From: an uncultured Porphyromonas sp.
Lineage (GTDB): Bacteria > Bacteroidota > Bacteroidia > Bacteroidales > Porphyromonadaceae
Assembly: GCF_902489635.1 (NCBI RefSeq)
Contig: NZ_CABUAN010000006.1
Span: 1 to 64,000, forward strand
DNA: 64,000 nucleotides
Direction of reading: 5' to 3'
Every line of letters starts with the position of its first letter. Position 1 is the stretch's first letter. Position numbers and translations under genes: made by a program. Below the pieces are notes generated by a model, which saw only the letters and a list, made by a program, of their open reading frames with translations, ran no database searches and had not been told where the DNA came from. Shown here one piece after another: positions 18,016 to 26,287 of this stretch.

Positions 18016-19422
18016 TTAAGAGAACCACGACTCTACCTTGCGAAACGCTAGGTAGAAGGCATCTAGCGTGAAGGTGCAAAACAGCGCAATCGGCACAAAG
18101 CAAAAGAGGTATCTCTTCGCAGAGTAAGCAATCACGTTGTCTATCGAATCCCAAGAGTAGTTGATATGATAGAGTAGCAGACCGTACAGTAGCAAAGGCA
18201 ATACGAAGGCCATAGCCACTTGCCCTAGACGCCCCCAGTGCTTACGCTTTATCATGATCGGTAGACTGGCGAGCAGCGATATCAGCAACAACAAGAAGCT
18301 CCAGCCGTAGAGCTGCGTATTGGTCAGATGCCCCCACAAGCCCTTGGCGATCAGATTGGCTTTGTCGCCATCCCGTAGGAGTGAGGTGATGACAATACTC
18401 TCTGAGGTCATGCCTGTCCACTTTTGATGCAGGAACCAGCAGCACATGGGGAGGAGTATGATCATCCCCCACCCTATGAGGTGCCACCACTTCAGTCGCT
18501 TGACAAAAACTGGGTATAACAAGTAAAGCCCCATCGCCATCGGAAATACAATCCCGTCATACCGAGTCAAGATACTACCCAAGAGTAGCAAGCCACTCAC
18601 CCAGAGGAGTCCGTAGTCAGTGGTCGGCTTTTCGCGAGAGCAACTTTTCAGGGCGTAGATCACACCGAGCGAAGCATAGATTGCATGGATCACATTTGTT
18701 GCCGAGAGGGACGAGAAGGCTATCATCTCTGGCGTGATAAGGACGAAAAAGGTTGCGATGATAGCACCCGTACTCCCCACCACATCTCGTAGCACACCGT
18801 AAAACGAGATCAAGAAAAAGAGAAAGAATAGCCCAGGGATCAGCTTTGATGTCTCAGCCCCCAGCACATAGACTATGCTGTAAGAGAGCTGTACCAGCGG
18901 AGCGTAGGTGATGTAGCTACCAGCATTGTGGATCAGCGGATTCTCATCAGGACTAAAGACCGAGAGGCCATACATCGTGTGCTCTTGCGCAATGAGGTAG
19001 CCCAAAGAGTCAAAGCCAGCAAGGCTATCTCTATCAAAGGTGGGGAAGAACATACATTTCCTAAAATTCATCACCTCGATAACCACCACAAGGACGAAGA
19101 AGATAAGCCACACAATGTTGATCCTGCCCAACCACCCCTTCAGCGTAGCCCACGAAGGCAAGCTGGCGGTGAGCCTTTTGCTCTTATATAGGAGCAGTAA
19201 GCCCGCCACCAGCACAAGGAGCAGACCCACGACGACCCATACGAGCGAGAGCCTCTGACGCAGTAGATCTTGTAGCATCATGAGCCCGACGGCAAGCAAC
19301 ATGCCGACGGGAAATGAGAGCCCGACTAGTTCGACACGACTGAGCGAACCTCTCCCTACCACACTCAAGAGAGTCACTCCAGACATGCACAGCAATATGA
19401 CGAATAGTATAATGGATAGCAT
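18016..19422 (-). CDS. Polytopic membrane protein, putative GT-C type glycosyltransferase
   Basis: 468 residues with about ten or more hydrophobic helices. An extracytoplasmic loop after the third or fourth helix (TFDRDSLAGFDSLGYLIAQ) carries acidic residues in the position of the catalytic Asp/Glu of GT-C enzymes that use polyprenol-linked sugars. No full family signature was recognised, so this is topology plus context. It is the last gene of a three-gene minus-strand set behind a polyprenol-phosphate-type GT2 and a small membrane-anchored protein (12 bp gap), suggesting transfer of a lipid-linked sugar outside the membrane. Confidence 0.6.
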   Translation of the reverse strand: MLSIILFVILLCMSGVTLLSVVGRGSLSRVELVGLSFPVGMLLAVGLMMLQDLLRQRLSLVWVVVGLLLVLVAGLLLLYKSKRLTASLPSWATLKGWLGRINIVWLIFFVLVVVIEVMNFRKCMFFPTFDRDSLAGFDSLGYLIAQEHTMYGLSVFSPDENPLIHNAGSYITYAPLVQLSYSIVYVLGAETSKLIPGLFFLFFLISFYGVLRDVVGSTGAIIATFFVLITPEMIAFSSLSATNVIHAIYASLGVIYALKSCSREKPTTDYGLLWVSGLLLLGSILTRYDGIVFPMAMGLYLLYPVFVKRLKWWHLIGWGMIILLPMCCWFLHQKWTGMTSESIVITSLLRDGDKANLIAKGLWGHLTNTQLYGWSFLLLLISLLASLPIMIKRKHWGRLGQVAMAFVLPLLLYGLLLYHINYSWDSIDNVIAYSAKRYLFCFVPIALFCTFTLDAFYLAFRKVESWFS

Positions 19423-19434
19423 AGCACAAGGAGG

Positions 19435-19917
19435 TTATTGGATAGAGTCGTTTGTTAGAGGCACAATCGCAACTTCGATGGATGGCGGAAGCGCACCAGT
19501 CGGGAACATCTCACGTCCCCCATCACCCACGATCAAGACATGCGTTGGCACCCGATGATTGATCTGATACTCTTCACGGGTCACTACTTGCCGTGGATAG
19601 AGGAAGCGCATCGCCCAGAGCTTATTCCACGGCTCTCCGGCTATTTCCTCTTGCTGAAAGTACTTAGCCGCAGGAATATAGATGATCGCATCCTCAGGGG
19701 TCTTGTCACGCACATACTTGTACACAGCGTAACCGTTGCCAAGCTTCATCTGGTAGCGATCGCTCAGCGAGGACTCTTTGTACTCGCTTGCCACCTTCCA
19801 GTTGCGTCGTAGCATAGACCAGACGAACTGATACCCCTTCTGCTCAAAAGTGTAGGAGATCAGTAGCACCGCAATACACCCTCCGAGAAGGTTACAAAGG
19901 ACCTTACTTACTTTCAT
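19435..19917 (-). CDS. Small membrane-anchored protein, unknown function
   Basis: 160 residues from ATG 19917 (MKVSKVLCNLLGG), which overlaps the end of the upstream GT2 gene by 14 nt. One N-terminal transmembrane helix (about 5-24) is followed by a soluble domain with VRDKTPEDAIIYIPAAKYF and PTHVLIVGDGG. That part resembles the extracytoplasmic C-terminal segment of GT-C glycosyltransferases, so it may be the detached C-terminal domain of the next gene. No named family is assigned. The overlap implies translational coupling. Confidence 0.6.
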   Translation of the reverse strand: MKVSKVLCNLLGGCIAVLLISYTFEQKGYQFVWSMLRRNWKVASEYKESSLSDRYQMKLGNGYAVYKYVRDKTPEDAIIYIPAAKYFQQEEIAGEPWNKLWAMRFLYPRQVVTREEYQINHRVPTHVLIVGDGGREMFPTGALPPSIEVAIVPLTNDSIQ

Positions 19918-20650
19918 GAGACTTCTTCTTAAATCGATATTTAAGTAGCGTAGAGATGGCCGTAATGCCATCGCGCCAAGAGATCTTCTTCCCCTCATCC
20001 ACCGACCTCGGGAAGTAAGATATAGGGATCTCCTCAATCTTTATTCCTCGCAAAGCTGCCTTTGCGGTCACTTCGGGACAGAACTCAAAGCCCTCACACT
20101 CCAGATCGAACGACACTAGCAGCTCCCTTTTGAAAAGCTTATAGCAAGTCGGTTCGTCCGTAAGACGCTGCCCGTATAGCAGGTTGGTAACCTTCGTGAC
20201 GAGTTGTCCCCCAAGGTAGAAAGAGGTCGGGAAGCGCCCCTTGCGATGCAACACAGAGTATAAGTAGCGACTCCCGTACAGGACGGGCAAGTCTGACTCC
20301 CTAGCATAGCTCAGCATCTTGAAGATGTCATTGGGGTCATACTCCAGATCCGCATCGTGGATGATGACATATTCCCCCGCACACAGGGGCAAGCCCTGTC
20401 GTATGGCATACCCCTTCCCTCGATTGACCTCATAGCGGAGTACCTGGTAGTTGCCATCGGCAAACTTGGACTTCAGGACTTCATTCGCGATCGCTGTGGT
20501 ATCATCAACTGATCCGTCATCAACGACAATCAGCTGACAGTTTTGCTGGGACGCTCGTATGGCTTCGATACATCTCTCTAGAGACAAGCCGATAGTCCCA
20601 GCTTCATTATAAGCTGGGACTATTATAGAGAGAGAGTCTATGCTCTGCAT
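19904..20650 (-). CDS. Family 2 glycosyltransferase (polyprenol-phosphate sugar synthase type)
   Basis: 248 residues from ATG 20650 (MQSIDSLSIIVPAYNEAG). GT-A fold with the nucleotide-binding VVDDGSVDDT and metal-binding HDADLEYDP; RGKGYAIRQG is typical of dolichol-phosphate mannose/glucose synthases. There is no C-terminal transmembrane pair, so it is probably a peripheral cytoplasmic enzyme that loads a sugar onto polyprenol phosphate. It heads the operon with the two membrane genes that follow. A second enzyme of this type is at 34042. Confidence 0.85.
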   Translation of the reverse strand: MQSIDSLSIIVPAYNEAGTIGLSLERCIEAIRASQQNCQLIVVDDGSVDDTTAIANEVLKSKFADGNYQVLRYEVNRGKGYAIRQGLPLCAGEYVIIHDADLEYDPNDIFKMLSYARESDLPVLYGSRYLYSVLHRKGRFPTSFYLGGQLVTKVTNLLYGQRLTDEPTCYKLFKRELLVSFDLECEGFEFCPEVTAKAALRGIKIEEIPISYFPRSVDEGKKISWRDGITAISTLLKYRFKKKSHESK

Positions 20651-20742
20651 AAGTATATTAGAATAATGTATTAGTCGCTTCCTATTGTGGGAGCTAAGAT
20701 ACAAATAATAACTCTATCCACCAATGATTTGACTTAGGCTCG

Positions 20743-20835
20743 CAGGGCTGACGCATTATAATCGCTCAGGAGCTACACATGAGCGACAAGCAAGGCTTAG
20801 ATAAGTTCCCTATATACAATAATGTGTCACCCCTG
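20743..20835. repeat. MITE-like element, family CAGGGCTGA (93 bp)
   Basis: Terminal inverted repeats CAGGGCTGACGCATTAT (left) and ATAATGTGTCACCCCTG (right) flank about 60 bp including GGAGCTACACATGAGCGAC. Related copies lie at 21211, 44633 (deleted) and 45397, with solo right ends at 54 and 50547. No coding capacity. Confidence 0.75.
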
Positions 20836-20845
20836 CCTTCAGCCT

Positions 20846-20922
20846 TCTAATATCTAATCTCTAACTTCTAACCTCTAACTTCTAATCTCTAACTTCTAAT
20901 CTCTAACCTCTAACCTCTATTT
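20846..20922. repeat. Heptamer array TCTAAYY (11 units)
   Basis: Eleven contiguous 7-bp units vary only in the last two or three bases (TCTAATC, TCTAACT, TCTAACC, ending TCTATTT). This is the longest such array in the window. It joins the CCACGTGG element on its right, the same order as at 45066-45330. Confidence 0.85.
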
Positions 20923-21140
20923 ACATATCTTTACGGGGAAATTTGTCCGATTTCCTCCTTTCTCGAATATCCACGTGGACATTTTTTATTTTCCACGTGG
21001 ACGTCAAAAAATTCCTCCGAAGTTTCATTTCATTCTTCCGAAGTTTCATTTCATTCTTCCGAAGTTTTATTTCGCGCCCACGTGAAGAATTTTCCTTTTC
21101 CACGTGGGTATTTCAAAATATCCACGTGGAAATCCATTTT
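20923..21140. repeat. CCACGTGG palindrome / 21-bp tandem element, copy A
   Basis: Perfect CCACGTGG octamers lie at 20971, 20993, 21100 and 21122, plus a degenerate one near 21078. They flank three units of a 21-bp repeat (core TTCCGAAGTTTCATTTCATT). Copies B (31838-31998, inverted) and C (45108-45330) share the layout, with four and two units. The 21-bp unit keeps all frames open, which creates spurious ORFs. Confidence 0.85.
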
Positions 21141-21210
21141 CCCCGACACAGCCCCGTTTCGAGATGTAGCCAGTTCTAAATTATTGTAGTAACCCAGCGT
21201 TGAGTTTCCC

Positions 21211-21306
21211 CAGCCCATGTCGACGCCTCATAATCGCTCCGTCAGGAGCTACACATGACAACAAGCGAGGCGTAGACGAGGGCATTATAATAATGCATCA
21301 GCCCTG
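21211..21306. repeat. MITE-like element, family CAGGGCTGA (96 bp)
   Basis: Left end GACGCCTCATAATCGC, shared middle GGAGCTACACATGA and right end ATAATGCATCAGCCCTG match the copies at 20743 and 45397. The left terminal repeat is more degenerate than in the 20743 copy. Confidence 0.7.
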
Positions 21307-21355
21307 TCGCTACATCGGGCTAGTCGTAAGATTTGCAGATAAAACGAAGTAGACC

Positions 21356-21398
21356 TGCAAGGAGTCTACAGCGATGTAGTGCTCCCTGCGGGACTGCT
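21356..21398. repeat. Hairpin repeat, inverted copy of 30105-30151
   Basis: TGCAAGGAGTCTACAGCG through CCCTGCGGGACTGC is the near-exact reverse complement of the terminator-like hairpin after gldH at 30105-30151. Here it stands alone between repeats and the LRR gene. It is a dispersed structured repeat. Confidence 0.7.
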
Positions 21399-21608
21399 AT
21401 ATCTGTATTTGGGCGAAGCTACTGCTCTGCAGCGACCCAAGCGACACCGATCGTCTCGACGCCCGCTAGGATTGCCTGCCCCGTTGCTAGCCTTAGCTCG
21501 ATAGTGTAGAGTCCTAGGTGAATCTACGGGGGGCGAGGGGACCAGAGCCTTCGTAGAGCTACGATCCGAGCATAAGTGGAGCGTGCTAGGAGGCTCTAGT
21601 CGACTATA
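21399..21608. other. Spacer downstream of the LRR gene
   Basis: No gene or repeat was recognised. A weak complementarity AGAGCCT/AGGCTCT (near 21544 and 21589) could act as a terminator for the minus-strand LRR gene. Confidence 0.3.
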
Positions 21609-23216
21609 TCATCGTACGATGATCCATTCGCTATGCTCCTCAGCGATCACAAGGTACTTACCAGATGGATAAGTAGACAGATCTATCTCGCCTTGTCCTA
21701 GGCCATCAGTCTGAATGGTTGCCATACGCTTACCCTCTTGCGTATAGATAGAGATGTCGCTGTAAGGCTTGAGACCATATACTCTGGCTAGGTCTCTAGC
21801 AGGATTAGGCGTGATCGTGAGCTCCTGTCTCTTAGTCGGATCAGCTATACTATTAACACTGCGGAATGTGATGGTGATCTCTACATCCTTGGTGACTAGG
21901 TAGACTTTGTCTTGCGTTATGTCTTGATCTCCGACCTTGATACTCTCTAGCTCATAGCCTTCGCTAGGTGTCGCCTCGACTTTTATCTCGGTAGCAAAGG
22001 GGATCCGCCCAGGGTCAGTCACGTCTAGAACTTTTGCTGTGCCGCCCTCTCCGACAGATAGTGTCACGTGGAGGAATGTCGTATCGCTCCCCTCGTATGG
22101 GATGAGGTCCTTAGTCTCAGGATTGAAGTCGTAGACAGTCCATCCCTTGGCGATTGCCTCTGCGACTTGAGCTTTGAGGATTACGTTTTGCTCTTTGTCG
22201 CTATGTGTATTGACTGCAACCAGCTTGGCTCCCTCTTTTTGTAGCAAAGATGTCACGAGAGCCTGCATATCGTTGGGGTAGATGCGGTTCTCTATGCACC
22301 AGATACTTTTCAACTCGGGATTGTGCGACAGATCCATCGTCTTTATCGAGTTATGCTCTACAGACATCACCTGTAACTTAGGACAGTGTGACACATCGAT
22401 CTCTTGTAGCTGGTTACTCTCAGCGGCTAGCACGGTGAGCTGCTCGAGCTTAGAAAGGTCTAGCGCGGAGAGCTGGTTGTTGTAGCAGTCTAGTCGTACG
22501 AGCTTGGTCTGTGCAGAGAGGTCTATATCCGTAAGCTTGTTGTTGGCTACGAGTAGCCAGGTGATAGCTACGTTTTTGGCTAGGTCTAGGTGCTCTATAT
22601 TATTAGTCCCCAGGTCTACAACCTTTACGTTGGGGCATCCACTCAGATCGATGGTCGTCAGCTGATTATTGGCAGCCTTGAGCATTGTAAAAGAGGGGTG
22701 ACTCTCTCCGAGCTTGAAGCTCTGGAGCTGGTTGTCAAAGCAATAAACCTCGTATAGGCTCTTGCATTTAGATAGATCCAGCTGCTGTAGCTTGTTTTGC
22801 TGGCAGTAGAGTGCCGATAGGTTTATATTGTCTCCTATATTCAGCTCTGTGAGCTGATTGCCTGAGCAGTTGAGCGTTTGTAGACATGAGATGCCAGATA
22901 GATCTATTGCGGTGAGCTTGATCTCTTGGCACACCAGATCGGTTATCTCCCCCATAAGCTTGATGGTCGGCGAGGTCACCGTGTACTGATTGCCTGCGAA
23001 GGTTGATTTACCCGTGGGGGTGAGCCCCTCGATAATCGGGTCCTCCCAATCATCTGTCTCGAAGGAGAGCCAAATGGTGTCTCCGACAGAAGTCTCTGTG
23101 GTGAGCACGATCGTTGGGGTGATGGTCTGTGTGTTATCGCCAGGAGTCTGAGCAGTAGCCAAGAGTGGCCATGTCAGGAGCAAGGCACAGAGTAATGTTT
23201 TTGTAGCTGTTTTCAT
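21609..23216 (-). CDS. Leucine-rich repeat surface protein with T9SS sorting domain
   Basis: 535 residues. A signal peptide (about 1-22, ATAQ) is followed by a short N-terminal region and about ten internalin-type LRRs (about 90-330) with the pattern LDLSKCxSLxxLxCxxNQL. Next is a beta-repeat-like domain (about 370-450, TFLHVTLSVGEGG) and a C-terminal T9SS type A sorting domain (ITPNPARDLARVYGL ... YPSGKYLVIAEE). The domain order resembles Porphyromonas internalin-like proteins. Expected to be exported by the T9SS and displayed on the cell surface for protein-protein contact. It has its own -7 box on the minus strand at 23306-23313. Confidence 0.88.
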   Translation of the reverse strand: MKTATKTLLCALLLTWPLLATAQTPGDNTQTITPTIVLTTETSVGDTIWLSFETDDWEDPIIEGLTPTGKSTFAGNQYTVTSPTIKLMGEITDLVCQEIKLTAIDLSGISCLQTLNCSGNQLTELNIGDNINLSALYCQQNKLQQLDLSKCKSLYEVYCFDNQLQSFKLGESHPSFTMLKAANNQLTTIDLSGCPNVKVVDLGTNNIEHLDLAKNVAITWLLVANNKLTDIDLSAQTKLVRLDCYNNQLSALDLSKLEQLTVLAAESNQLQEIDVSHCPKLQVMSVEHNSIKTMDLSHNPELKSIWCIENRIYPNDMQALVTSLLQKEGAKLVAVNTHSDKEQNVILKAQVAEAIAKGWTVYDFNPETKDLIPYEGSDTTFLHVTLSVGEGGTAKVLDVTDPGRIPFATEIKVEATPSEGYELESIKVGDQDITQDKVYLVTKDVEITITFRSVNSIADPTKRQELTITPNPARDLARVYGLKPYSDISIYTQEGKRMATIQTDGLGQGEIDLSTYPSGKYLVIAEEHSEWIIVR

Positions 23217-23305
23217 GACTTATATCTGTTTTAAGTTGGTGTTATTGGTAGCTTACCCGTTGATAAGAATCAGTGAATGAGGGAATAACTCGGACTATTC
23301 ACAGG

Positions 23306-23313
23306 CAAATATA
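23306..23313 (-). promoter_or_regulatory. -7 box for the LRR gene
   Basis: On the minus strand this reads TATATTTG, an exact TAnnTTTG, about 90 bp before the ATG at 23216. A minus-strand TTG (23337-23339) lies 23 bp upstream. Confidence 0.6.
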
Positions 23314-23377
23314 CGTAATTGGATGGTACTATGCTACAAGCACTTATCGAACAAGTCTCACCATGCGGGCGCAGGAG

Positions 23378-23552
23378 GAGACTGTTGCAAAAGTCAACAG
23401 TCTCACAATCTTGCTTGCAAGATTGTCCTGACTTTGCATAAAGGATGAAGCGCAAGGCGCTGAGGGTGAGGTCTGAAACTCACATACCTCCGTATGTGAC
23501 CGAAGCCGAATCCCGAAAGCAACACAGCGATTCGCCTTTATGCAACAGTCTC
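23378..23552. repeat. 175-bp MITE-like element with multiple hairpins
   Basis: Terminal inverted repeats GAGACTGTTGCA (23378-23389) and TGCAACAGTCTC (23541-23552) bound it. Inside are GAGACTGTTG/CAACAGTCTC, ACAATCTTGC/GCAAGATTGT, TTGCATAAAGG/CCTTTATGCAA and CACATAC/GTATGTG. An inverted partial copy is at 1-53 and a relic at 50485-50511. No coding capacity. Confidence 0.8.
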
Positions 23553-23593
23553 AAGAGTGGTAGTGTGGTTGCGATCGTGTGGCGGATCTGGAT

Positions 23594-23636
23594 AAAAAAG
23601 GAGGCTCGACCGCTGGATAGTGCGATTGAGCCTCCT
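23594..23636 (-). terminator. Rho-independent terminator of the outer membrane protein gene
   Basis: On the minus strand AGGAGGCTC and GAGCCTCCT form a 9-bp stem followed by TTTTTTATC, 49 bp after the stop of the gene at 23685. Confidence 0.8.
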
Positions 23637-23684
23637 AGTTATACCGTCTGCTGACTCGAGTCAGAGAGCGATCTCTCTAGCGCG

Positions 23685-24194
23685 CTAGAAGTTGACCGAA
23701 AAGCCCATGTCCAGGCCTATGCGATGAATCAAGCTGGACCCTGAGTAGATGCCCATCTTGTAGTCAACGCCAGACCGCCATGCCACACGTGGGGTGATGT
23801 CGCAAGAGAGACCAGCACCGACACCGACGGCACCGCCGACGAAGTTGTGGCCTGAGAAGTGAATCATCTGGAGGCCTCCGAAGGCATCCAAAAAGAAGTT
23901 CAAGTTATTTTGGGAGGGGAAGTAGTAAGCAATCTGCGGCCCTAGTCCGAGGCCCCCTAGTTCACCTGTACCCTCGTAGTGGATCGTAGCTCCTACGGAG
24001 AAGTTGTCCTTGACGAACCAACCTATAGCGGGGTTCACTAGTACGTTGAAGATGGCAATTCCTCCTTCACTGCCAACAGCTGAGAGGCTGAGCGTACCAG
24101 TGACCTCACGACGTCCCGCCGTCCTCTGCGCCTCTAGACTACAGACGCTCAGGAGGCTAACGATGAGCGCAATAAGCAATGTTTTCTGTTTCAT
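23685..24194 (-). CDS. Outer membrane beta-barrel protein (OmpX/OMP_b-brl type)
   Basis: 169 residues: signal peptide (about 1-22, SLEAQ), then alternating amphipathic strands rich in Gly and aromatics (VSVGATIHYEG-type, LGLGPQIAYYF, NLNFFLDAFGGLQ) and a C terminus ending in Phe (MGFSVNF), as expected for an 8-stranded outer membrane barrel. No enzymatic motif. A single gene with its own promoter (24265-24272) and terminator (23594-23636). Function unknown. Confidence 0.8.
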   Translation of the reverse strand: MKQKTLLIALIVSLLSVCSLEAQRTAGRREVTGTLSLSAVGSEGGIAIFNVLVNPAIGWFVKDNFSVGATIHYEGTGELGGLGLGPQIAYYFPSQNNLNFFLDAFGGLQMIHFSGHNFVGGAVGVGAGLSCDITPRVAWRSGVDYKMGIYSGSSLIHRIGLDMGFSVNF

Positions 24195-24264
24195 GTGACT
24201 TATGTTATGTGATTAGTAGCTGATTTCTTACGGGGCTCCTCACAGATCTTGCGAGGATGCACCA

Positions 24265-24272
24265 CAAATATA
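24265..24272 (-). promoter_or_regulatory. -7 box for the outer membrane protein gene
   Basis: The minus strand reads TATATTTG, an exact consensus match about 70 bp before the ATG at 24194. Confidence 0.55.
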
Positions 24273-24328
24273 CAAAAAGTTAAAGAGAGACATCCTTTTC
24301 AGCAGAGATAAGTTTACGCATCTAAGTA

Positions 24329-24359
24329 TTGCATTTTTCTTGATTTGTCTGTACATTTG
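24329..24359 (+). promoter_or_regulatory. Promoter of the Ig-like lipoprotein gene
   Basis: A -33 TTG (24329-24331) and a -7 TACATTTG (24352-24359) are 20 bp apart, a full Bacteroidota consensus 76 bp before ATG 24436. This excludes the longer frame beginning at 24340. Confidence 0.7.
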
Positions 24360-24435
24360 CTTTCACGAAAGGGTCGGCATACACTCTACTGATCTTAGAC
24401 TTCAAAGAATACATACTAACCAAAGTAATATTTCT

Positions 24436-25794
24436 ATGAAACGAATTGCAGTCTTACTCTCTTGTGTTGCTCTACTGACGATAGTCTCTAGTTGTAACAA
24501 GCCTGATCCAGCTCCCCAGCCTCAACCAGTCAACCCAACGAGCATCACCATCAGTCCTGCGATGGTCTCTCTCAGTGTGGGTGAGACCCAGCAACTGACG
24601 GCGGTTGTAGAGCCTACGGGTCACAACTTCTCCGTAACCTATAGCTCCGACAAAGCTGCGGTGGCAACCGTCGACAACAACGGACTAGTCACGGCTGTCG
24701 CTGAGGGCGAAGCCGTGATTACTGCCACGATAGGGAACCTATCGGCTACTGCTAAGGTGACCGTCAAGGGAGCCTCCATTTCAGCCGAACAGGAATTGCC
24801 ACTCCTGAAGTTTGATCCAAAGAAGGACGACTCTGAGAAAATCATCGATGATGAGATACTCGCCTACGAAGGGAAGTTAGGCCGTCAGCCTCAAGATATC
24901 AAATACTCTAGCAAAGTAACTGTCCCAGGCTTCGTCAATAAAGATTTGTCTGTCATTCCTGCGGTCGCTTATGGTATCGTGATCGAAGAGACTGCTGATA
25001 TTATCCTATGCTACAGCAAGGAGTCTGTTGAGAACGCTACAAAGACTCAAGAGATGCTTCGTAAGCTAGGCTTCACCAAGTTTGAGAAGGTCAACGTAAG
25101 AATCGACAGTGATGGCAATACCGTCCCTGGATTTCGCTCACGCAATGACCAAAACAAGGAGATCTCTCTCATAGCTAAGCAAGACTACTCGCACAAGGAC
25201 GACTTTGATGCCAATATGTCTATAGAGATTCAGCGTCACTACCCGATCCCTACGGCGCATAAGATCCTCCGAGATGCTAAGGATATGCCCTCTATCGAAG
25301 CACTACTCACTAAAGATAGTAAGAAGATTGAGGAGTTTGAAAACACTCTAGGTCTCCGTGCGCTAGAGGAAAGTAAAGAAGGTAGTGTCAACCAGCGATT
25401 CAACACCAAGCCCGAATGTGTCAACAAGACCAACTTGGAGTGGGTGCTCTATGTACGCACTTCATTCTTCAGCGACCAGCTTTTCATCAATGCGCAGTCC
25501 AATGCAATAGAAGGATATACCGATCTCTATTCTGACGACTTCAAGAGTTATCTTGCTAGCATTGGTTTTGATAAGGATTACCAAATCATCAAGGAGACAG
25601 TTCTTGCTAAGAATGCTCAGGGCGATATCTGTATGGGGTATATCGACCTTATGTTCAACTGCTGCTATATTCAGTTCGTTCCGAAGGAGACCTCACAAGA
25701 GTCTTACCACGGACCTCAGAGAGCATCACGTCGAGCTGTGCAGGGCTGTATGACGGCACTTGAGCGTCCCGTCACTTGTTTACTAGACCGATAA
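24436..25794 (+). CDS. Lipoprotein with Ig-like (BIG2) domain
   Basis: 452 residues. The signal peptide MKRIAVLLSCVALLTIVSSC ends in a lipobox with Cys at residue 20. A Pro-rich linker is followed by a BIG2 Ig-like domain (about 35-110; SVGETQQLTAVVEP, AVATVDNNGLVTAV). The rest has weak internal repeats around Y/F-x(1-2)-LGF/LGR (AYEGKLGRQPQ, MLRKLGFTKFE, EFENTLGLRAL, YLASIGFDKDY). These resemble segments of the lipoprotein at 39258, so the two form a paralogous family. Unknown function, probably surface or outer membrane anchored. It has its own promoter and a strong hairpin after the stop. Confidence 0.78.
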   Translation: MKRIAVLLSCVALLTIVSSCNKPDPAPQPQPVNPTSITISPAMVSLSVGETQQLTAVVEPTGHNFSVTYSSDKAAVATVDNNGLVTAVAEGEAVITATIGNLSATAKVTVKGASISAEQELPLLKFDPKKDDSEKIIDDEILAYEGKLGRQPQDIKYSSKVTVPGFVNKDLSVIPAVAYGIVIEETADIILCYSKESVENATKTQEMLRKLGFTKFEKVNVRIDSDGNTVPGFRSRNDQNKEISLIAKQDYSHKDDFDANMSIEIQRHYPIPTAHKILRDAKDMPSIEALLTKDSKKIEEFENTLGLRALEESKEGSVNQRFNTKPECVNKTNLEWVLYVRTSFFSDQLFINAQSNAIEGYTDLYSDDFKSYLASIGFDKDYQIIKETVLAKNAQGDICMGYIDLMFNCCYIQFVPKETSQESYHGPQRASRRAVQGCMTALERPVTCLLDR

Positions 25795-25832
25795 CTGGTA
25801 AGCACCACCCGACTAAGGGTCATAACAATCAG

Positions 25833-25873
25833 CAATGGTCACGGGGGAAATGTAATTTCCTCCGTGACTATTG
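25833..25873 (+). terminator. 19-bp hairpin after the lipoprotein gene
   Basis: CAATGGTCACGGGGGAAAT (25833-25851) pairs with ATTTCCTCCGTGACTATTG (25855-25873) around a 3-nt loop, with only two G-T wobbles. There is no T-tract after it, but the position 38 bp after the stop fits a terminator. Confidence 0.7.
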
Positions 25874-26076
25874 TGTGTCACCGCTTAGTATAAGTGCGTC
25901 ACACCTCTTCGACTTCGTACATCTCACGAGTAGCGACAACTAGGGGTACACAATCTGTGCCTCTGCAAGAGGACTAGTCTTTTGTAGAGCTGCAGGTCAG
26001 CATTTTAATCGACTTCATAACGAGACCTGCCAGATTCAGCATCCGGCTGAGCAGTATGTGGTGTCGCATTATTTAG
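25874..26076. other. Spacer before tRNA-Pro
   Basis: No gene recognised; only short complementarity around GCAGGTC/GACCTGC (about 25991-26040). Confidence 0.3.
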
Positions 26077-26084
26077 TACCTTTG
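26077..26084 (+). promoter_or_regulatory. -7 box for tRNA-Pro
   Basis: TACCTTTG, an exact consensus match 45 bp before the tRNA 5-prime end; no clear -33 TTG. Confidence 0.6.
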
Positions 26085-26128
26085 CAGTCACAAGTAGGGA
26101 CTAGTCGCCGCGGGGCGGTAGTCTCTCT

Positions 26129-26201
26129 CGGGATGTAGCACAGTTGGTAGCGCGCCACGTTCGGGACGTGGAGGTCGGAAGTTCGAGTCTTCTCATCCCG
26201 A
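26129..26201 (+). tRNA. tRNA-Pro (CGG)
   Basis: Acceptor CGGGATG/CATCCCG is perfect and the discriminator is A. The anticodon stem CCACG/CGTGG has loop TTCGGGA, anticodon CGG, and G37 as in all tRNA-Pro. The T arm has one wobble. A terminator follows directly. Confidence 0.93.
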
Positions 26202-26204
26202 CTC

Positions 26205-26243
26205 AAGGTGATCGTCGAAGTAGTTCGGCTGTCACCTTTTTTC
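26205..26243 (+). terminator. Terminator after tRNA-Pro
   Basis: AAGGTGA (26205-26211) pairs with TCACCTT (26232-26238), followed by TTTTTCTTT; the loop is 20 nt. Confidence 0.75.
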
Positions 26244-26287
26244 TTTGCCCTCCCGTCACAGCTCAGCGAGGAGGGGGCTTCGTCGGG

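Noticed and set aside
20846..20922. Possible CRISPR array
   Set aside because: The units are 7 bp with no spacers, and no cas genes are in the window.
20921..21179. ORFs on both strands inside CCACGTGG element A (and similarly at 31795-32031 and 45160-45348)
   Set aside because: They consist of translated 21-bp repeats and palindromes, appear on either strand, have no start context and no family similarity. They stay open only because the unit length is a multiple of three.
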